The notes under the pieces were generated by a model that was not told the origin of the DNA, made no database searches, and saw nothing but the letters and a program-made list of their open reading frames with translations. Shown piece after piece: positions 26,518-35,251 of a DNA stretch of 64,000 nt; the first letter of the stretch is position 1; each line of letters begins with the position of its first letter. A program made the position numbers and the translations under genes. Source of the DNA: Brevibacillus reuszeri (GTDB taxonomy: Bacteria > Bacillota > Bacilli > Brevibacillales > Brevibacillaceae); contig NZ_BEXF01000009.1 of the NCBI RefSeq assembly GCF_002897295.1, forward strand, positions 1 through 64,000, read 5' to 3'.

Positions 26518-27644
26518 AGATGACTGTACGAATGAAAATATTTGCTATGGGACTGCTCTTGCTCATAGTGGGTAACATTATCTCCCTTACAACGCAAGTT
26601 TACACAGCCGGCTTGTTCGATCAATTCCAAAGAGAACAAATCAATGAAATCTATTTGAGCGCCTCGCCCGAAGAGCAAATCGAAATAGTAAAATCATATT
26701 TCCTTGACAGAATGGAGATGAACGTGCTCCTTAGAGCGTCCATTTTTCTTATGATCGGATTGTGTTTTAGTTTTTGGATATCGGGAGTGTTGACCCTCCC
26801 GCTTAAAAAGCTTATAGCCGCCATAGAGCGCGTAGCGCAGGGTGACCTGGACGTTAAAGTACCTGTTGACACGAAAGATGAATATGGGAAAGTCGCTCAA
26901 GCGTTCAATGACATGACATTTCGTCTGCGTGAAGCCGAAGAAGCCCGCAGAAGATTGGTGGCCGATGTTGCTCACGAGCTTCGCACGCCGCTGTCTATTA
27001 TGCAGCTTAAACTGGAGAATTATCAGCAGGCCGGTACTCATGTCCCACCAGAAAGGCTGCTTCGGATTCATGATGAAGTGATCCGAATGAGCCTGCTTGT
27101 GGATGATCTGCATGTCTTGTCGTTGGCAGAAGCTGGCCGCTTATCGCTCGATCGCAAGCCGCTCGATCTGACGGTACACCTAGAACGAATCGTCGACGAC
27201 TTAAAATATGAAGCAGAAGAAAATGGATTGGACATTTGCCTTTATACAAATTCAAGGCCGCTTACCGTGATGGCCGATGCGAGACGGATCACGCAAGTTT
27301 TCTTTAATTTGCTTACCAATGCGATTCGTTACACACCACGTGGAGGGAAGATTACGGTTGAAACCGAAGACCGAGTCGTTGATGGGAATGCGTTTTTTGC
27401 ACGGGTCTCGGTGATTGATACCGGGATCGGAATTCCGGCGGAACATCTTCTCCACCTATTTGACCGATTTTACCGCGTAGACAAAGCGCGCTCGCGGCAT
27501 ACAGGCGGTACGGGGCTTGGATTATCCATCGCCCATCATTTTGTAAGGATCCACGGCGGTTTCATCCGCGTTGCAAGTCAGCCTGATGGAGGTACTATAT
27601 TTACTGTTTATCTTCCTATAGGCAATGATAATGAAAAAAGTTGA
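26514..27644 (+). CDS. Sensor histidine kinase with HAMP domain
   Basis: 376 residues, ATGA overlap with the response regulator. Two transmembrane segments (about residues 6-28 and 65-85) bracket a very short extracytoplasmic loop of about 35 residues, which suggests intramembrane or envelope-stress sensing more than ligand binding. HAMP follows, then H-box VADVAHELRTPLSIMQ, N-box FFNLLTNAIRYTP, G1 VIDTGIGIP and G2 GGTGLGLSIAHHF. Similar in layout to BaeS-like kinases. Confidence 0.93.
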   Translation: MKMTVRMKIFAMGLLLLIVGNIISLTTQVYTAGLFDQFQREQINEIYLSASPEEQIEIVKSYFLDRMEMNVLLRASIFLMIGLCFSFWISGVLTLPLKKLIAAIERVAQGDLDVKVPVDTKDEYGKVAQAFNDMTFRLREAEEARRRLVADVAHELRTPLSIMQLKLENYQQAGTHVPPERLLRIHDEVIRMSLLVDDLHVLSLAEAGRLSLDRKPLDLTVHLERIVDDLKYEAEENGLDICLYTNSRPLTVMADARRITQVFFNLLTNAIRYTPRGGKITVETEDRVVDGNAFFARVSVIDTGIGIPAEHLLHLFDRFYRVDKARSRHTGGTGLGLSIAHHFVRIHGGFIRVASQPDGGTIFTVYLPIGNDNEKS

Positions 27645-27741
27645 TAACGATGGCGCACAAACATACAGGAATCCCCAGTATAAAGTCAACGATACATTGG
27701 AAGACCGACATTTACTGTCTGAAAAAGAGGCAATAAAACGT

Positions 27742-27769
27742 AAAAAGCCGCGATTTTAGCGACTTTTAA
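27742..27769. terminator. Bidirectional terminator between kinase and TIMP-like gene
   Basis: AAAAGCCGC and GCGACTTTT pair imperfectly around GATTTTA with A/T tracts on both sides; the converging genes at 26514 and 27815 can both use it. A short frame YAMKVPRTLPH on the minus strand (27766-27799) resembles the AMKVA-peptide repeat in degenerate form. Confidence 0.6.
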
Positions 27770-27814
27770 TGGGGCAATGTGCGAGGAACTTTCATTGCGT
27801 AATACCAGGGCTTT

Positions 27815-28390
27815 TTAGATTTTCTTCATCTTTTTAACGAAAAAATAAGTGACACCTACAAGAACGAGGATACCTGATATCCAAAGGTAAGGAGCAGCGA
27901 TAGTCTGATTTTCTTTCGTTGATGGTTGTTCATTCTGTATGGGGGTAATACCTGTTCCAAGGGAGGCAAGGTCCTCAGATGCCGCTGTTAGCTCTTGTGT
28001 TCTTGTGCAAATGTTGGTTTCGAGAAAATTGTCCTGATTCTTGTAGGAATACACGATATAATCCTTTCCCTTTTCAAAAGCAAAGCCACAGCTCGCCGAA
28101 CTTAAAGCGGTAACGATTGTGACCCGTTTTGTTTCGATGCCTTTCCAAATTTGCGAAACATTAAATGTAACATCGACGGGATCAGCTGAAGAGATAACTC
28201 CTAGCACATTTGGTCTTGGTTTCACTATCTCTGTGACTTTCCCTGCGAACACGGCGTCTGCTTGAGTCAGTGCTTCCTTTACCGGGGGAGGTGCTGCGCA
28301 GGAACAAGCATAAACTGATGAAGGAATTGTGAATATAAAGCTATTCAAGGTAATAAGAAATAAAATTGTAACTTGGATGAACCTTCTCAC
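27815..28390 (-). CDS. Secreted, membrane-anchored TIMP-like protein
   Basis: About 191 residues from GTG 28390, chosen because GAGGAG lies eight bases upstream (GTG 28399 overlaps it). Signal peptide ending near VYA, then CSCAAPPPVKEALTQADAVF, the N-terminal motif of tissue-inhibitor-of-metalloproteinase-like domains (Cys-x-Cys start). FAGKVTEIVKP, VSQIWKG and SSASCGFAFEKGKDYIVY follow, with four Cys suited to disulfides. A C-terminal transmembrane helix (LWISGILVLVGVTYFF) and basic tail anchor it. Homologues occur in many Bacillaceae; inhibitory activity is unproven. Confidence 0.8.
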   Translation of the reverse strand: MRRFIQVTILFLITLNSFIFTIPSSVYACSCAAPPPVKEALTQADAVFAGKVTEIVKPRPNVLGVISSADPVDVTFNVSQIWKGIETKRVTIVTALSSASCGFAFEKGKDYIVYSYKNQDNFLETNICTRTQELTAASEDLASLGTGITPIQNEQPSTKENQTIAAPYLWISGILVLVGVTYFFVKKMKKI

Positions 28391-28587
28391 TGAACCCACT
28401 CCTCTTCTTTCTGTACGTTACTCTTTTGACGATGAGTGGGTTATGCGCGTTTCGTTGAGCGTGATGAAAGAACAAATCCTTTATTACGTTTATGGAACCG
28501 CGAGTTCAGGACCTGCTGGTAACGAGGAATAAATTGATGGCAGCAAGGGTGATGCTCAAGAATAAATAAATCAGAAAGGAGACGAAT

Positions 28588-29154
28588 ATGAGTCTAACAG
28601 AAAAACAGAAGATGGTCAGCGGAAAGCTGTATTTTTCCTCCGATCCTGAGCTGGTTGCTGATCGGGAAAACGCAAGAAGAATTGTCAGGCTGTATAATCA
28701 ATCAGTGGAGACAGAGTATGCCAGACGAACGGAGCTGTTAAAAGAACTGCTTGGCTCCACGGGTGCAAATATTTGGATCGAACCTAATTTTCGATGTGAC
28801 TACGGGTATAATATTCATGTAGGCGACCATTTTTATGCGAATTTCAACTGTACCATACTCGACGTCTGTGAAGTAACGATTGGGGATTATTGTCTCATTG
28901 GTCCAAATGTTCAAATCTATACTGCTTCACATCCCCTCGATCCGAGAGAGCGGAATACGGGTGCCGAGTACGGCAAACCAATTAAGATAGGGAATAGTGT
29001 GTGGATCGGTGGAGGAGCGATTATTAATCCCGGTATAACTATTGGTGATAATGTCGTGGTTGGCTCTGGGTCTGTCGTTACCAAGAACGTGCCCAACAAT
29101 GTCGTAGTGGTAGGGAATCCTGCAAAAGTCATTCGTGAGATAAAGTGTAGCTAA
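28588..29154 (+). CDS. maa: Maltose O-acetyltransferase, left-handed beta-helix family
   Basis: 188 residues, GAAAGGAG upstream of the ATG. N-terminal Mac domain (KMVSGKLYFSSDPELVADR), then hexapeptide repeats forming a left-handed beta helix. The catalytic His lies in YTASHPLDP and the Trp-containing VWIGGGAIINPGITIG follows. Such enzymes transfer acetyl groups from acetyl-CoA to maltose or glucose in the cytosol as trimers; specificity beyond this family is uncertain. Normal family length. Transcribed alone. Confidence 0.92.
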   Translation: MSLTEKQKMVSGKLYFSSDPELVADRENARRIVRLYNQSVETEYARRTELLKELLGSTGANIWIEPNFRCDYGYNIHVGDHFYANFNCTILDVCEVTIGDYCLIGPNVQIYTASHPLDPRERNTGAEYGKPIKIGNSVWIGGGAIINPGITIGDNVVVGSGSVVTKNVPNNVVVVGNPAKVIREIKCS

Positions 29155-29229
29155 TTTTGAGCATATAAGCCATCTGTATTATAATAAGACGAAAAAGAAC
29201 GTTTTTTTGACTAGACAGGTGGAATATGT

Positions 29230-29679
29230 ATGAAAACCAACCCCAAAAATGAAATGTTAAGTGACTGGTTGTCTCTCACCCAAATTCAAGCAAGTATTAC
29301 CGGTGAACTTGAAAGGGAATTACAAAATAAATACAATCTATCTTTAAATGAATTCTATGTCCTGTACTTTTTATCTCAAACAAATGAGAAAAAGCTTAGG
29401 CTGCAGAAATTACAGGATATGATTGGGTTAAGTCAAAGTGCGGTATCGAGAATGGTTGGGAGGCTGGAAGCAAGCAATTGTAAGGCCCTTCAAAGGCATG
29501 TGTGCGAAGCTGACCGAAGAGGTATTTACACTTCCTTAACCGAAGTAGGCGAAGAGAACTTCTATAAAGCCTTAGACACTGTAAATGAAATTCTTCATGC
29601 TTCCTTTACAAATGGCACTACACAAAAGGAGCTACAAACATTACTTCAAAAAATGTCTGCAAATAATGAGCAACAATGA
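29230..29679 (+). CDS. MarR-family transcriptional regulator
   Basis: 149 residues with the MarR winged helix: SLNEFYVLYFLSQ, LRLQKLQDMIGLSQSAVSRM (recognition helix) and a wing around HVCEADRRGIYTSLTEVGEE. MarR proteins bind as dimers and usually repress nearby detoxification or efflux genes. The next intact gene is a flavin reductase at 30130, a frequent MarR target. No operator is obvious by eye. Confidence 0.9.
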   Translation: MKTNPKNEMLSDWLSLTQIQASITGELERELQNKYNLSLNEFYVLYFLSQTNEKKLRLQKLQDMIGLSQSAVSRMVGRLEASNCKALQRHVCEADRRGIYTSLTEVGEENFYKALDTVNEILHASFTNGTTQKELQTLLQKMSANNEQQ

Positions 29680-29696
29680 CCAGCTCATTAACAGAA

Positions 29697-29736
29697 AAGC
29701 CGATCATTCCTGTTTTAGGTAATGTTCGGCTTCTTT
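29697..29736 (+). terminator. Terminator after the MarR gene
   Basis: AAGCCGA-CATT and AATG-TCGGCTT pair with one mismatch around a 12-base loop, followed by CTTTGTT. The T run is short. Confidence 0.55.
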
Positions 29737-29919
29737 GTTATGTAAAACCGAGATAAATATTAAACTTTACATTTGACAAGTGAAAAAGAGGAATGGTAAA
29801 TTATATGCACGCGCATACATCTAAAGTCGCAACGCAAATGATTACCTTTTAACGACCTTAAAGGAGTGGGCAAATGCTGCTTTTCAGGTTCCATCAGCAA
29901 GGGAGATAAAACACGCTAA

Positions 29920-30051
29920 GATATTCCAGATATAGAAGTTGGACGATTGGATGCTCCGATTTTAGCGAATGCTGTAATAGGAAACGTGGATGCGGATATT
30001 GTAGTCGGTGGGAGAGGTATGCTACATAATCCGTATTCGGTGGAAACATGA
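29920..30051 (+). pseudogene. C-terminal remnant of an Old Yellow Enzyme-type reductase
   Basis: Frame between stop codons without a start: DIEVGRLDAPILANAVIGN, then VDADIVVGGRGMLHNPYSVE and TGA 30049-30051. The GGRGMLHNPY motif equals the phosphate-binding end of the flavin barrel in YqjM-like reductases (GRGLLRNPYW). It lies directly upstream of an intact but different OYE-family gene, so it may be the residue of a replaced paralogue. Confidence 0.5.
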
Positions 30052-30129
30052 GTTAAACTGAAAAAAAGGCTGTCGTACCAAAAAAATTCAGTGTTTTTAA
30101 TAAGATTTGCATTATGAGGAGGATCTATC

Positions 30130-31242
30130 ATGAAATCAACAAAATCTGTAGCAGCTTTATTCAAACCTTTTCAATTTAAAGAACTGAAACTTGAAAATCG
30201 GTTTGTCATGGCACCGATGACCCGCAGTTTTTCACCGAAAGGGATTCCAGGTCCCGATGTGGCAGAATATTACCGTCGTCGAGCAGAACATGGGGTTGGC
30301 TTAATTATCACCGAAGGTACGCTGATCGAGCATCCGGCTGCCGGAGCAGATCATAATGTGCCGCATTTTTATGGAGAGGAAGCTCTGAACGGATGGGCAC
30401 GCGTTGTTAAAGAAGTACATGAGGCTGGCGGAAAAATTGCTCCGCAAATCTGGCATACTGGTACGGCACGTCAAAAAGAGAATTTCCCTGAATCAGATGT
30501 CAATTCCATCGGACCATCTGGCCTCAGCGCGACAGGTGAAAAGGTATCGGAACCACTTACTGTTGAAGAAATTCATGGACTCATTCAGGCATATGCAGAA
30601 GCGGCTGCAAACGCCAAGAAAATTGGGTTCGATGCGGTGGAAATCCACGGAGCGCATGGCTACCTGATTGACCAGTTCTTCTGGGATGTTACAAACAAGC
30701 GCACAGACGAATATGGCGGTGATCTGGTAGGTCGCACCCGTTTTGCTGTAGAGATCATTAAGGCGGTGCGCGAAGCAGTCGGTCCTGATTTCCCAATTAT
30801 TTTCCGCTTTTCGCAATGGAAACCGAGCGATTACAATTTCAAACTTGCGAAAAATCCTGAGGAGCTGAAGCTTTTCCTCGCGCCGTTGTCCGAGGCTGGT
30901 GTCGATATTTTCCATGCTTCCACCCGTCGTTTCTGGGAGGCGGAATTTGAAGGCTCTGATCTCAATCTGGCAGGCTGGACTCGAAAATTGACTGGCAAGC
31001 CAGCTATTACGGTTGGATCTGTTGGATTGGACTCCGAGTTCCTGAGCTTATTTAGCGAGGGTAAGGGTGGCCAGCCTGATAACATTGACAATCTGATCGA
31101 TCGTGTTGAGCGGGAAGAGTTTGATCTGGTAGCAGTTGGAAGAGCGCTACTGAGTGATCCGGCCTGGGTTGCCAAAATTCGTGAAGGCAACACCGAAGAA
31201 CTTCAACCATTTACGCGAGAAGCACTAAAAACCTTATCTTAA
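30130..31242 (+). CDS. NADH:flavin oxidoreductase, Old Yellow Enzyme / 12-oxophytodienoate reductase group
   Basis: 370 residues, GAGGAGG upstream. (beta/alpha)8 FMN protein: NRFVMAPMTRSFSPKG at the N-terminus, GLIITEGTLI, QIWHTGTA, the substrate-binding DAVEIHGAHGYLIDQFFWD, EYGGDLVGRTRF, and the FMN phosphate site FDLVAVGRALLSDPAW. These enzymes reduce activated C=C bonds of unsaturated carbonyl compounds with NAD(P)H and act in electrophile detoxification. The MarR-family gene upstream may control it. Confidence 0.92.
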   Translation: MKSTKSVAALFKPFQFKELKLENRFVMAPMTRSFSPKGIPGPDVAEYYRRRAEHGVGLIITEGTLIEHPAAGADHNVPHFYGEEALNGWARVVKEVHEAGGKIAPQIWHTGTARQKENFPESDVNSIGPSGLSATGEKVSEPLTVEEIHGLIQAYAEAAANAKKIGFDAVEIHGAHGYLIDQFFWDVTNKRTDEYGGDLVGRTRFAVEIIKAVREAVGPDFPIIFRFSQWKPSDYNFKLAKNPEELKLFLAPLSEAGVDIFHASTRRFWEAEFEGSDLNLAGWTRKLTGKPAITVGSVGLDSEFLSLFSEGKGGQPDNIDNLIDRVEREEFDLVAVGRALLSDPAWVAKIREGNTEELQPFTREALKTLS

Positions 31243-31315
31243 AAGGAATGTCACCCGATTCCAAGCTAGCGGGAGTATAACAAGTTTGTTTACCATGATA
31301 AACCCAGGCAGCTTC

Positions 31316-32245
31316 TCACGATGAGGAGTTGCCTTTACTGGTAGTTGCACGCCATACCCTGATATCCGCAAGTCCTTTCGTTTTAAAAAACGAAAATAAA
31401 AAGCATCCCGAAATAACAATGATGCCCCCAACACCCTGTAGCCACGTCATCTGCTCTCCGATGAGAAAAAACGCGAGAATCGAAGTAAAAATCGGATTGA
31501 AGTTCAGGAAAATACCTGATGTGGTAGCCCCTAGCTTTTGTACACCAATATTCCAAAGCACCATGCATACGACAGTAGAGATAACGCCTGTATATAAAAG
31601 AGAGCCGACAAAAGGAGCGTTGATGTTGGTAACCGTAAAGTCAGTGAGATTGAAAGGCAGAAGGATCACTAGCCCAAAAATGGCAGAATACAAAATGGAC
31701 ATCAGTGGAGTCGTCTTGCTCATGGCCCATTTGCTGCATACAGAGTAGATTCCCCACACACAGACGGCCGCCAGCATCCACAAATCCCCGGCGTTGAACT
31801 GCAAGGACAAGAGGTAAGAAAAATCTCCCTTGGACAGAACGAGAACGACTCCCACGAGCAAAAACATCATGGTAAAGATTTGAAGGACCCTGATTTTTTC
31901 TTTTAAAAAGACAAACGAAAAAAGGGAAATCGTGACCATGTTTAACGTGGAAATCAAGCCGACATTCGTCGCCGAAGTCTTCTCCAACGCTAAAAATTGA
32001 AAAACGTTAAAGAGAACAACCCCAGTCAGTCCCATGCAAAATAACGGGAGTATAGCATCGCGCCTTGGCAGCAGCTTTTTTTCCTTCCACCATACCATCG
32101 GAAGTAAACAGAGAACAGCAATAATCCAACGAAGACTCGTCAAGGTCAGCGGTGAAGCATGACCGACAAGCGATTTTCCCAAGACAAAGTTTCCTCCCCA
32201 TAACAAGCTTGTTAATAACAGCAACATGGCATAAGTACTTGGCAT
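31316..32245 (-). CDS. EamA/DMT-superfamily transporter
   Basis: 309 residues, AAGGAGCG upstream of ATG 32245. Ten hydrophobic segments in two EamA repeats: LLLLTSLLWGGNFVLGKSLV at the N-terminus with LRWIIAVLCLLPMVW, and the second repeat from LWMLAAVCVWGIYSVCSKWA to LQGVGGIIVISGCFLF. These are drug/metabolite exporters, often for amino acids or related compounds. It is divergent from an Lrp-family regulator at 32436, a pairing typical of amino-acid export. Confidence 0.9.
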   Translation of the reverse strand: MPSTYAMLLLLTSLLWGGNFVLGKSLVGHASPLTLTSLRWIIAVLCLLPMVWWKEKKLLPRRDAILPLFCMGLTGVVLFNVFQFLALEKTSATNVGLISTLNMVTISLFSFVFLKEKIRVLQIFTMMFLLVGVVLVLSKGDFSYLLSLQFNAGDLWMLAAVCVWGIYSVCSKWAMSKTTPLMSILYSAIFGLVILLPFNLTDFTVTNINAPFVGSLLYTGVISTVVCMVLWNIGVQKLGATTSGIFLNFNPIFTSILAFFLIGEQMTWLQGVGGIIVISGCFLFSFFKTKGLADIRVWRATTSKGNSSS

Positions 32246-32435
32246 AACATTACGCTCCTTTTATACATCTGCTTATTAATGAAAATAACATTAACGTTGC
32301 AGTTTCGACAGAACGTTTTGTATAATTGATGAAATTTGAAATAATGTAAAGTGAATTCAAGAAAAAAAGCATGTTCATTCAGTTGGTGTGTTGGGAAGTT
32401 GCGTTTTTTCGAATAAACGAAAGGGGGAAAATCAC

Positions 32436-32924
32436 ATGGAATCTTTCGTTAGCAAGGTGCTGGATGATGTCGATATCCAAATACTCGATCTGATGCAAAA
32501 AGATGCCCAGCTAAGTAATGCGGAGCTTGCCAGGCGCGTGAATTTATCGCCACCCGCGACGCATGCTAGGGTAAAGCGGCTGGAGAGCGAGGGGTATATC
32601 AATCGGCAGGTCGCGATCCTGAATCTCGAGAAGCTCGGATTTGATCTATTGTGTTTTGTGTTCATCAGTACAAATATTCACCAGGCGTACGAGTTGGAAG
32701 TATTGGAGAATGCAATGCGTTCGATGCCGGAAGTTTTAGAGTGTCATTGCTTGACGGGAGAGTACGATTATCTTTTGAAGGTAGCCATCAAAGATCGGAA
32801 GGGCCTGGACAGCTTCATTCGAAAAATAAACAAGCTGGGCGTATCACGCATTCAAACGAATCTGTCTCTGCGGGAAATCAAATATTCTACTGTTTTGCCT
32901 ATTGGGGATGATCCATTTTCATAG
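32436..32924 (+). CDS. Lrp/AsnC-family transcriptional regulator
   Basis: 162 residues from ATG 32436 (AAAGGGGG upstream); the frame is open to 32388. N-terminal helix-turn-helix DIQILDLMQKDAQLSNAELA and VNLSPPATHARVKRLESEGY, then the RAM/AsnC ligand domain with MPEVLECHCLTGEYDYLLKV. It likely senses an amino acid and regulates the divergent DMT transporter across the 190-base shared region. Confidence 0.92.
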   Translation: MESFVSKVLDDVDIQILDLMQKDAQLSNAELARRVNLSPPATHARVKRLESEGYINRQVAILNLEKLGFDLLCFVFISTNIHQAYELEVLENAMRSMPEVLECHCLTGEYDYLLKVAIKDRKGLDSFIRKINKLGVSRIQTNLSLREIKYSTVLPIGDDPFS

Positions 32925-32974
32925 ATATGCTAAAATAGAATGCCGGAAAAAACCAAAATGAAGGGAAGGAATGT

Positions 32975-33862
32975 ATGAATACATCGGAAGAAAAAAAGAA
33001 AGCCAACCATAAAAAACTATCAATCAGAAACATTATCAAAAGGGCTCTATTTATTACGATCGGTGCCGTGATCATGGCTTACGGGCTTGAAGCGGTATTA
33101 ATTCCGAACAATATCATTGACGGTGGAGTAACGGGTTTATCCATGATCTTGAGTCATGTAACAACGATCAACCTCAGTTTGTTCCTCGTCCTGTTAAACT
33201 TACCTTTCTTTTTCTTGGGGTATAAGCAAATAGGCAAGACGTTCGCAATTAGTATGCTATATGGAATCGTGGCACTTTCCGTGGCGACTTCCTTTATGCA
33301 TCATGTAAAGCCGATGGTAGAGAATGAACTGCTCGCCATTGTTTTCGGTGGCTTGATATTAGGGCTAGGAGTAGGCTTGACCATTAGAAATGGCGGGGTT
33401 TTAGACGGAACAGAAACATTGGCGATTTTGGTTGAAAAGAGGCTGCCGTTTTCTGTCGGTGAAATTATCATGTTTGTCAATGTGATTATTTTCACGATCG
33501 CAGCGTTTGTATTCTCTTTGGAAAATGCTCTATTTTCGATGATCACATATTATGTTGCCTTTAAGACAATTGACATTGTTGTTAAAGGATTGGATGACAT
33601 GAAATCCGTTTATATCATAAGTGATAACACTCTTGAGATTGCGGATGCGATTACGGAGCGTTTAGGCCGAGGAGTAACCTATTTACACGGAGAAGGTTCT
33701 TATAGTGGTGAAGATAAGCGAATTATTTTATGCGTCTTTACAAGATTAGAGGAAACAAAGCTCAAAGATATTATCAAAGAGCTAGACCCACAAGCGTTTA
33801 TTATTGCTACAGATGTATCCTCCGTACACGGCGGTCGTTTTAAGAAAAGAGATATTCACTAA
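32975..33862 (+). CDS. YitT-family membrane protein (DUF161 plus DUF2179)
   Basis: 295 residues. After a basic N-terminus, five or six membrane segments with the family motifs YGLEAVLIPNNIIDGGVTGL and GLTIRNGGVLDGTETLAILV, followed by a cytosolic DUF2179 domain (DDMKSVYIISDNTLEIADAI, KDIIKELDPQAFIIATDVSS) ending VHGGRFKKR. Paralogous to B. subtilis YitT/YqfU/YvjA. Function not established; a transport or anchoring role has been proposed for the family. Confidence 0.92.
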   Translation: MNTSEEKKKANHKKLSIRNIIKRALFITIGAVIMAYGLEAVLIPNNIIDGGVTGLSMILSHVTTINLSLFLVLLNLPFFFLGYKQIGKTFAISMLYGIVALSVATSFMHHVKPMVENELLAIVFGGLILGLGVGLTIRNGGVLDGTETLAILVEKRLPFSVGEIIMFVNVIIFTIAAFVFSLENALFSMITYYVAFKTIDIVVKGLDDMKSVYIISDNTLEIADAITERLGRGVTYLHGEGSYSGEDKRIILCVFTRLEETKLKDIIKELDPQAFIIATDVSSVHGGRFKKRDIH

Positions 33863-33863
33863 T

Positions 33864-33925
33864 CCGAAAACAGCGGCAAAACGTAAGACCAGCAAAAAGT
33901 CTTGCGTTCTGCCGCTGTTTTACTT
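33864..33925. repeat. Long inverted-repeat element, copy 1 (also terminator)
   Basis: AAAACAGCGGC plus a second stem segment ending TAAGAC pair with GTCTTGCG and GCCGCTGTTTT around a 9-base A-rich loop. It follows the YitT stop by a few bases and ends TTTTACTTTTT. Sequence and layout repeat at 34886. Confidence 0.75.
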
Positions 33926-34170
33926 TTTGCGATCCGGGTGAAAAAAACGCTGTCATATAGACACCCCCTAATTTGTATCCTATATTATTATACAGCAGGG
34001 TATTTATGGTAAATCCTCTGGTGTTTACTTTTCGAAATATTGTGCTAACGGGAACACTAGTTCAACAAAAGGGAGAGAGTGAAATGAATGACATATGAAT
34101 TATTTTCTTTTCGTTTTAGTAAAAGTTGGTACAGTAATACAAATTGGATGAACACTGGGAGGATAATAGG

Positions 34171-34698
34171 ATGAAAATGCCGAGCGACAATGAGCTGACG
34201 TTTCTATTCGAAGGAGACGAGCGACAGCTTAAGCAATTTATTGAAAATCATCGTGAAACATTAGAGCGCCATCGATTTGCGCTGGCGGACGAGCTTGCGA
34301 TCGAGAAGCAAATTCCGATTGTATTTGCTTACGTATACAGCGTCATCGTAGATTGGGGAGAGTTTGACGAGGAGATCGTCAGATTGTTCGGTAAACGGCT
34401 TCCGGATGAATCGGTTGAGGTGACGAATACGGACAAAGGATTGGACGTTACCTACAATGGACAACTGCATTCCATTGCGCTCACGTTTTCCGGAAAAGAT
34501 CGCTATATCACGATTCGTGGGTTCCAGGAATTGATCAGGGACAAATACGAAATTCGTCTGTTTGAAGCCTCGTATTTTTCCGATACCCACGAATTTTTGA
34601 TATTACCGAAGAGGCAGTGGGAGGTGCTGGATGCCCGGTATCCAGCGCGGAGTACGGAGATGTTCCGCGTCATCGATGACGAGCTGGACTTTCCGTAA
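34171..34698 (+). CDS. Hypothetical protein, 175 residues
   Basis: ATG 34171 is chosen (GGGAGGATAATAGG upstream). Acidic soluble protein: DNELTFLFEGDERQLKQFIE, VFAYVYSVIVDWGEFDEEIV, LFGKRLPDESVEVT and a C-terminal RSTEMFRVIDDELDFP. No signal peptide, membrane segment or recognised family. It stands between the two long inverted repeats. Confidence 0.7.
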   Translation: MKMPSDNELTFLFEGDERQLKQFIENHRETLERHRFALADELAIEKQIPIVFAYVYSVIVDWGEFDEEIVRLFGKRLPDESVEVTNTDKGLDVTYNGQLHSIALTFSGKDRYITIRGFQELIRDKYEIRLFEASYFSDTHEFLILPKRQWEVLDARYPARSTEMFRVIDDELDFP

Positions 34699-34858
34699 CC
34701 TCACGGCATTATACGAAGGTGTGGCGGGGACTTCATTACTGTTTGGAGCCTTACTTGTTTTGATTGCTTACGACTCAAGTGCATTGTTTTTACTAAGTGG
34801 ACTGGTATTGTTGATAGCTTCAATTTTGGGGCTACGGGGAAAGATTCTAAATCAATGA
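34631..34858 (+). CDS. Possible small membrane protein or fragment
   Basis: The frame overlaps the end of the preceding gene, so the real start is probably inside, for example GTG 34722. Only the later part looks coding: two hydrophobic stretches, GVAGTSLLFGALLVLIA and FLLSGLVLLIASILGLRG. No ribosome site is convincing. It could be the tail of a lost membrane gene. Confidence 0.35.
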   Translation: MPGIQRGVRRCSASSMTSWTFRNLTALYEGVAGTSLLFGALLVLIAYDSSALFLLSGLVLLIASILGLRGKILNQ

Positions 34859-34885
34859 GTCATTGCGTTAACGGGGTCGATAGCG

Positions 34886-34944
34886 TAATAAAACAGCGGC
34901 GAGTCTAAGACTTATTTTCAGGTCTTAGATCGCTGCTGTTTTAC
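34886..34944. repeat. Long inverted-repeat element, copy 2
   Basis: AAAACAGCGGCGA-TCTAAGAC and GTCTTAGATCGC-GCTGTTTT form a long stem with a loop of about 10 bases, followed by TTTTACT. The outer arms match those of the element at 33864, while the inner arm and loop differ with compensating changes. Confidence 0.75.
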
Positions 34945-35059
34945 TATTCGGGTTCAGTGTTAAGCTAATTTATCTGAGGCTGGAGATTTGTTATCCAAAA
35001 GCTGCATAGGGTCAACAACTCCAGTCTATTACATTTTTTGAACGCATAGATTCAGCTAT

Positions 35060-35105
35060 TTGACACATACAGACTACGTGTGTAGTATAGTACTACGCGT
35101 GTAGT
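35060..35105 (+). promoter_or_regulatory. Promoter with double BlaI-type operator
   Basis: A -35 TTGACA (35060-35065) and -10 TAGTAT (35083-35088) are separated by exactly 17 bases. Two palindromes ACTAC-N4-GTAGT, at 35073-35086 and 35092-35105, cover the -10 region and the start site. Their core TAC-N4-GTA is the BlaI/MecI operator pattern. Repressor binding would block the promoter until BlaR1 triggers BlaI cleavage. Confidence 0.85.
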
Positions 35106-35131
35106 CCTTTTTATAAAAGGAGTTGATCACT

Positions 35132-35251
35132 ATGAAACATGAGAATTAGTTGAATCAGTTAGTCATCGACTGTGATGAAGATGGATGCCCTCTAAATAAG
35201 GGATTTAGAATAAGCTCGAAATGGGCAATGGTAAAGGTGAAAACAACATGA
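35132..35251 (+). other. Upstream ORF with early amber codon, coupled to the PBP start
   Basis: AAAGGAGTTG, the best ribosome site in this leader, precedes ATG 35132. The frame reads MKHEN, then TAG at 35147-35149, then NQLVIDCDEDGCPLNKGF and on to TGA 35249-35251. This TGA overlaps the PBP ATG at 35248 as ATGA. Either it is a five-residue leader peptide or a small coupled gene with a nonsense codon. Confidence 0.5.

Noticed and set aside
28408-28531. Plus-strand frame SVRYSFDDEWVMRVSLSVMK... between the TIMP-like gene and maa
   Set aside because: Protein-like in part but without start or ribosome site and overlapping the TIMP gene's leader; too little to call a gene.
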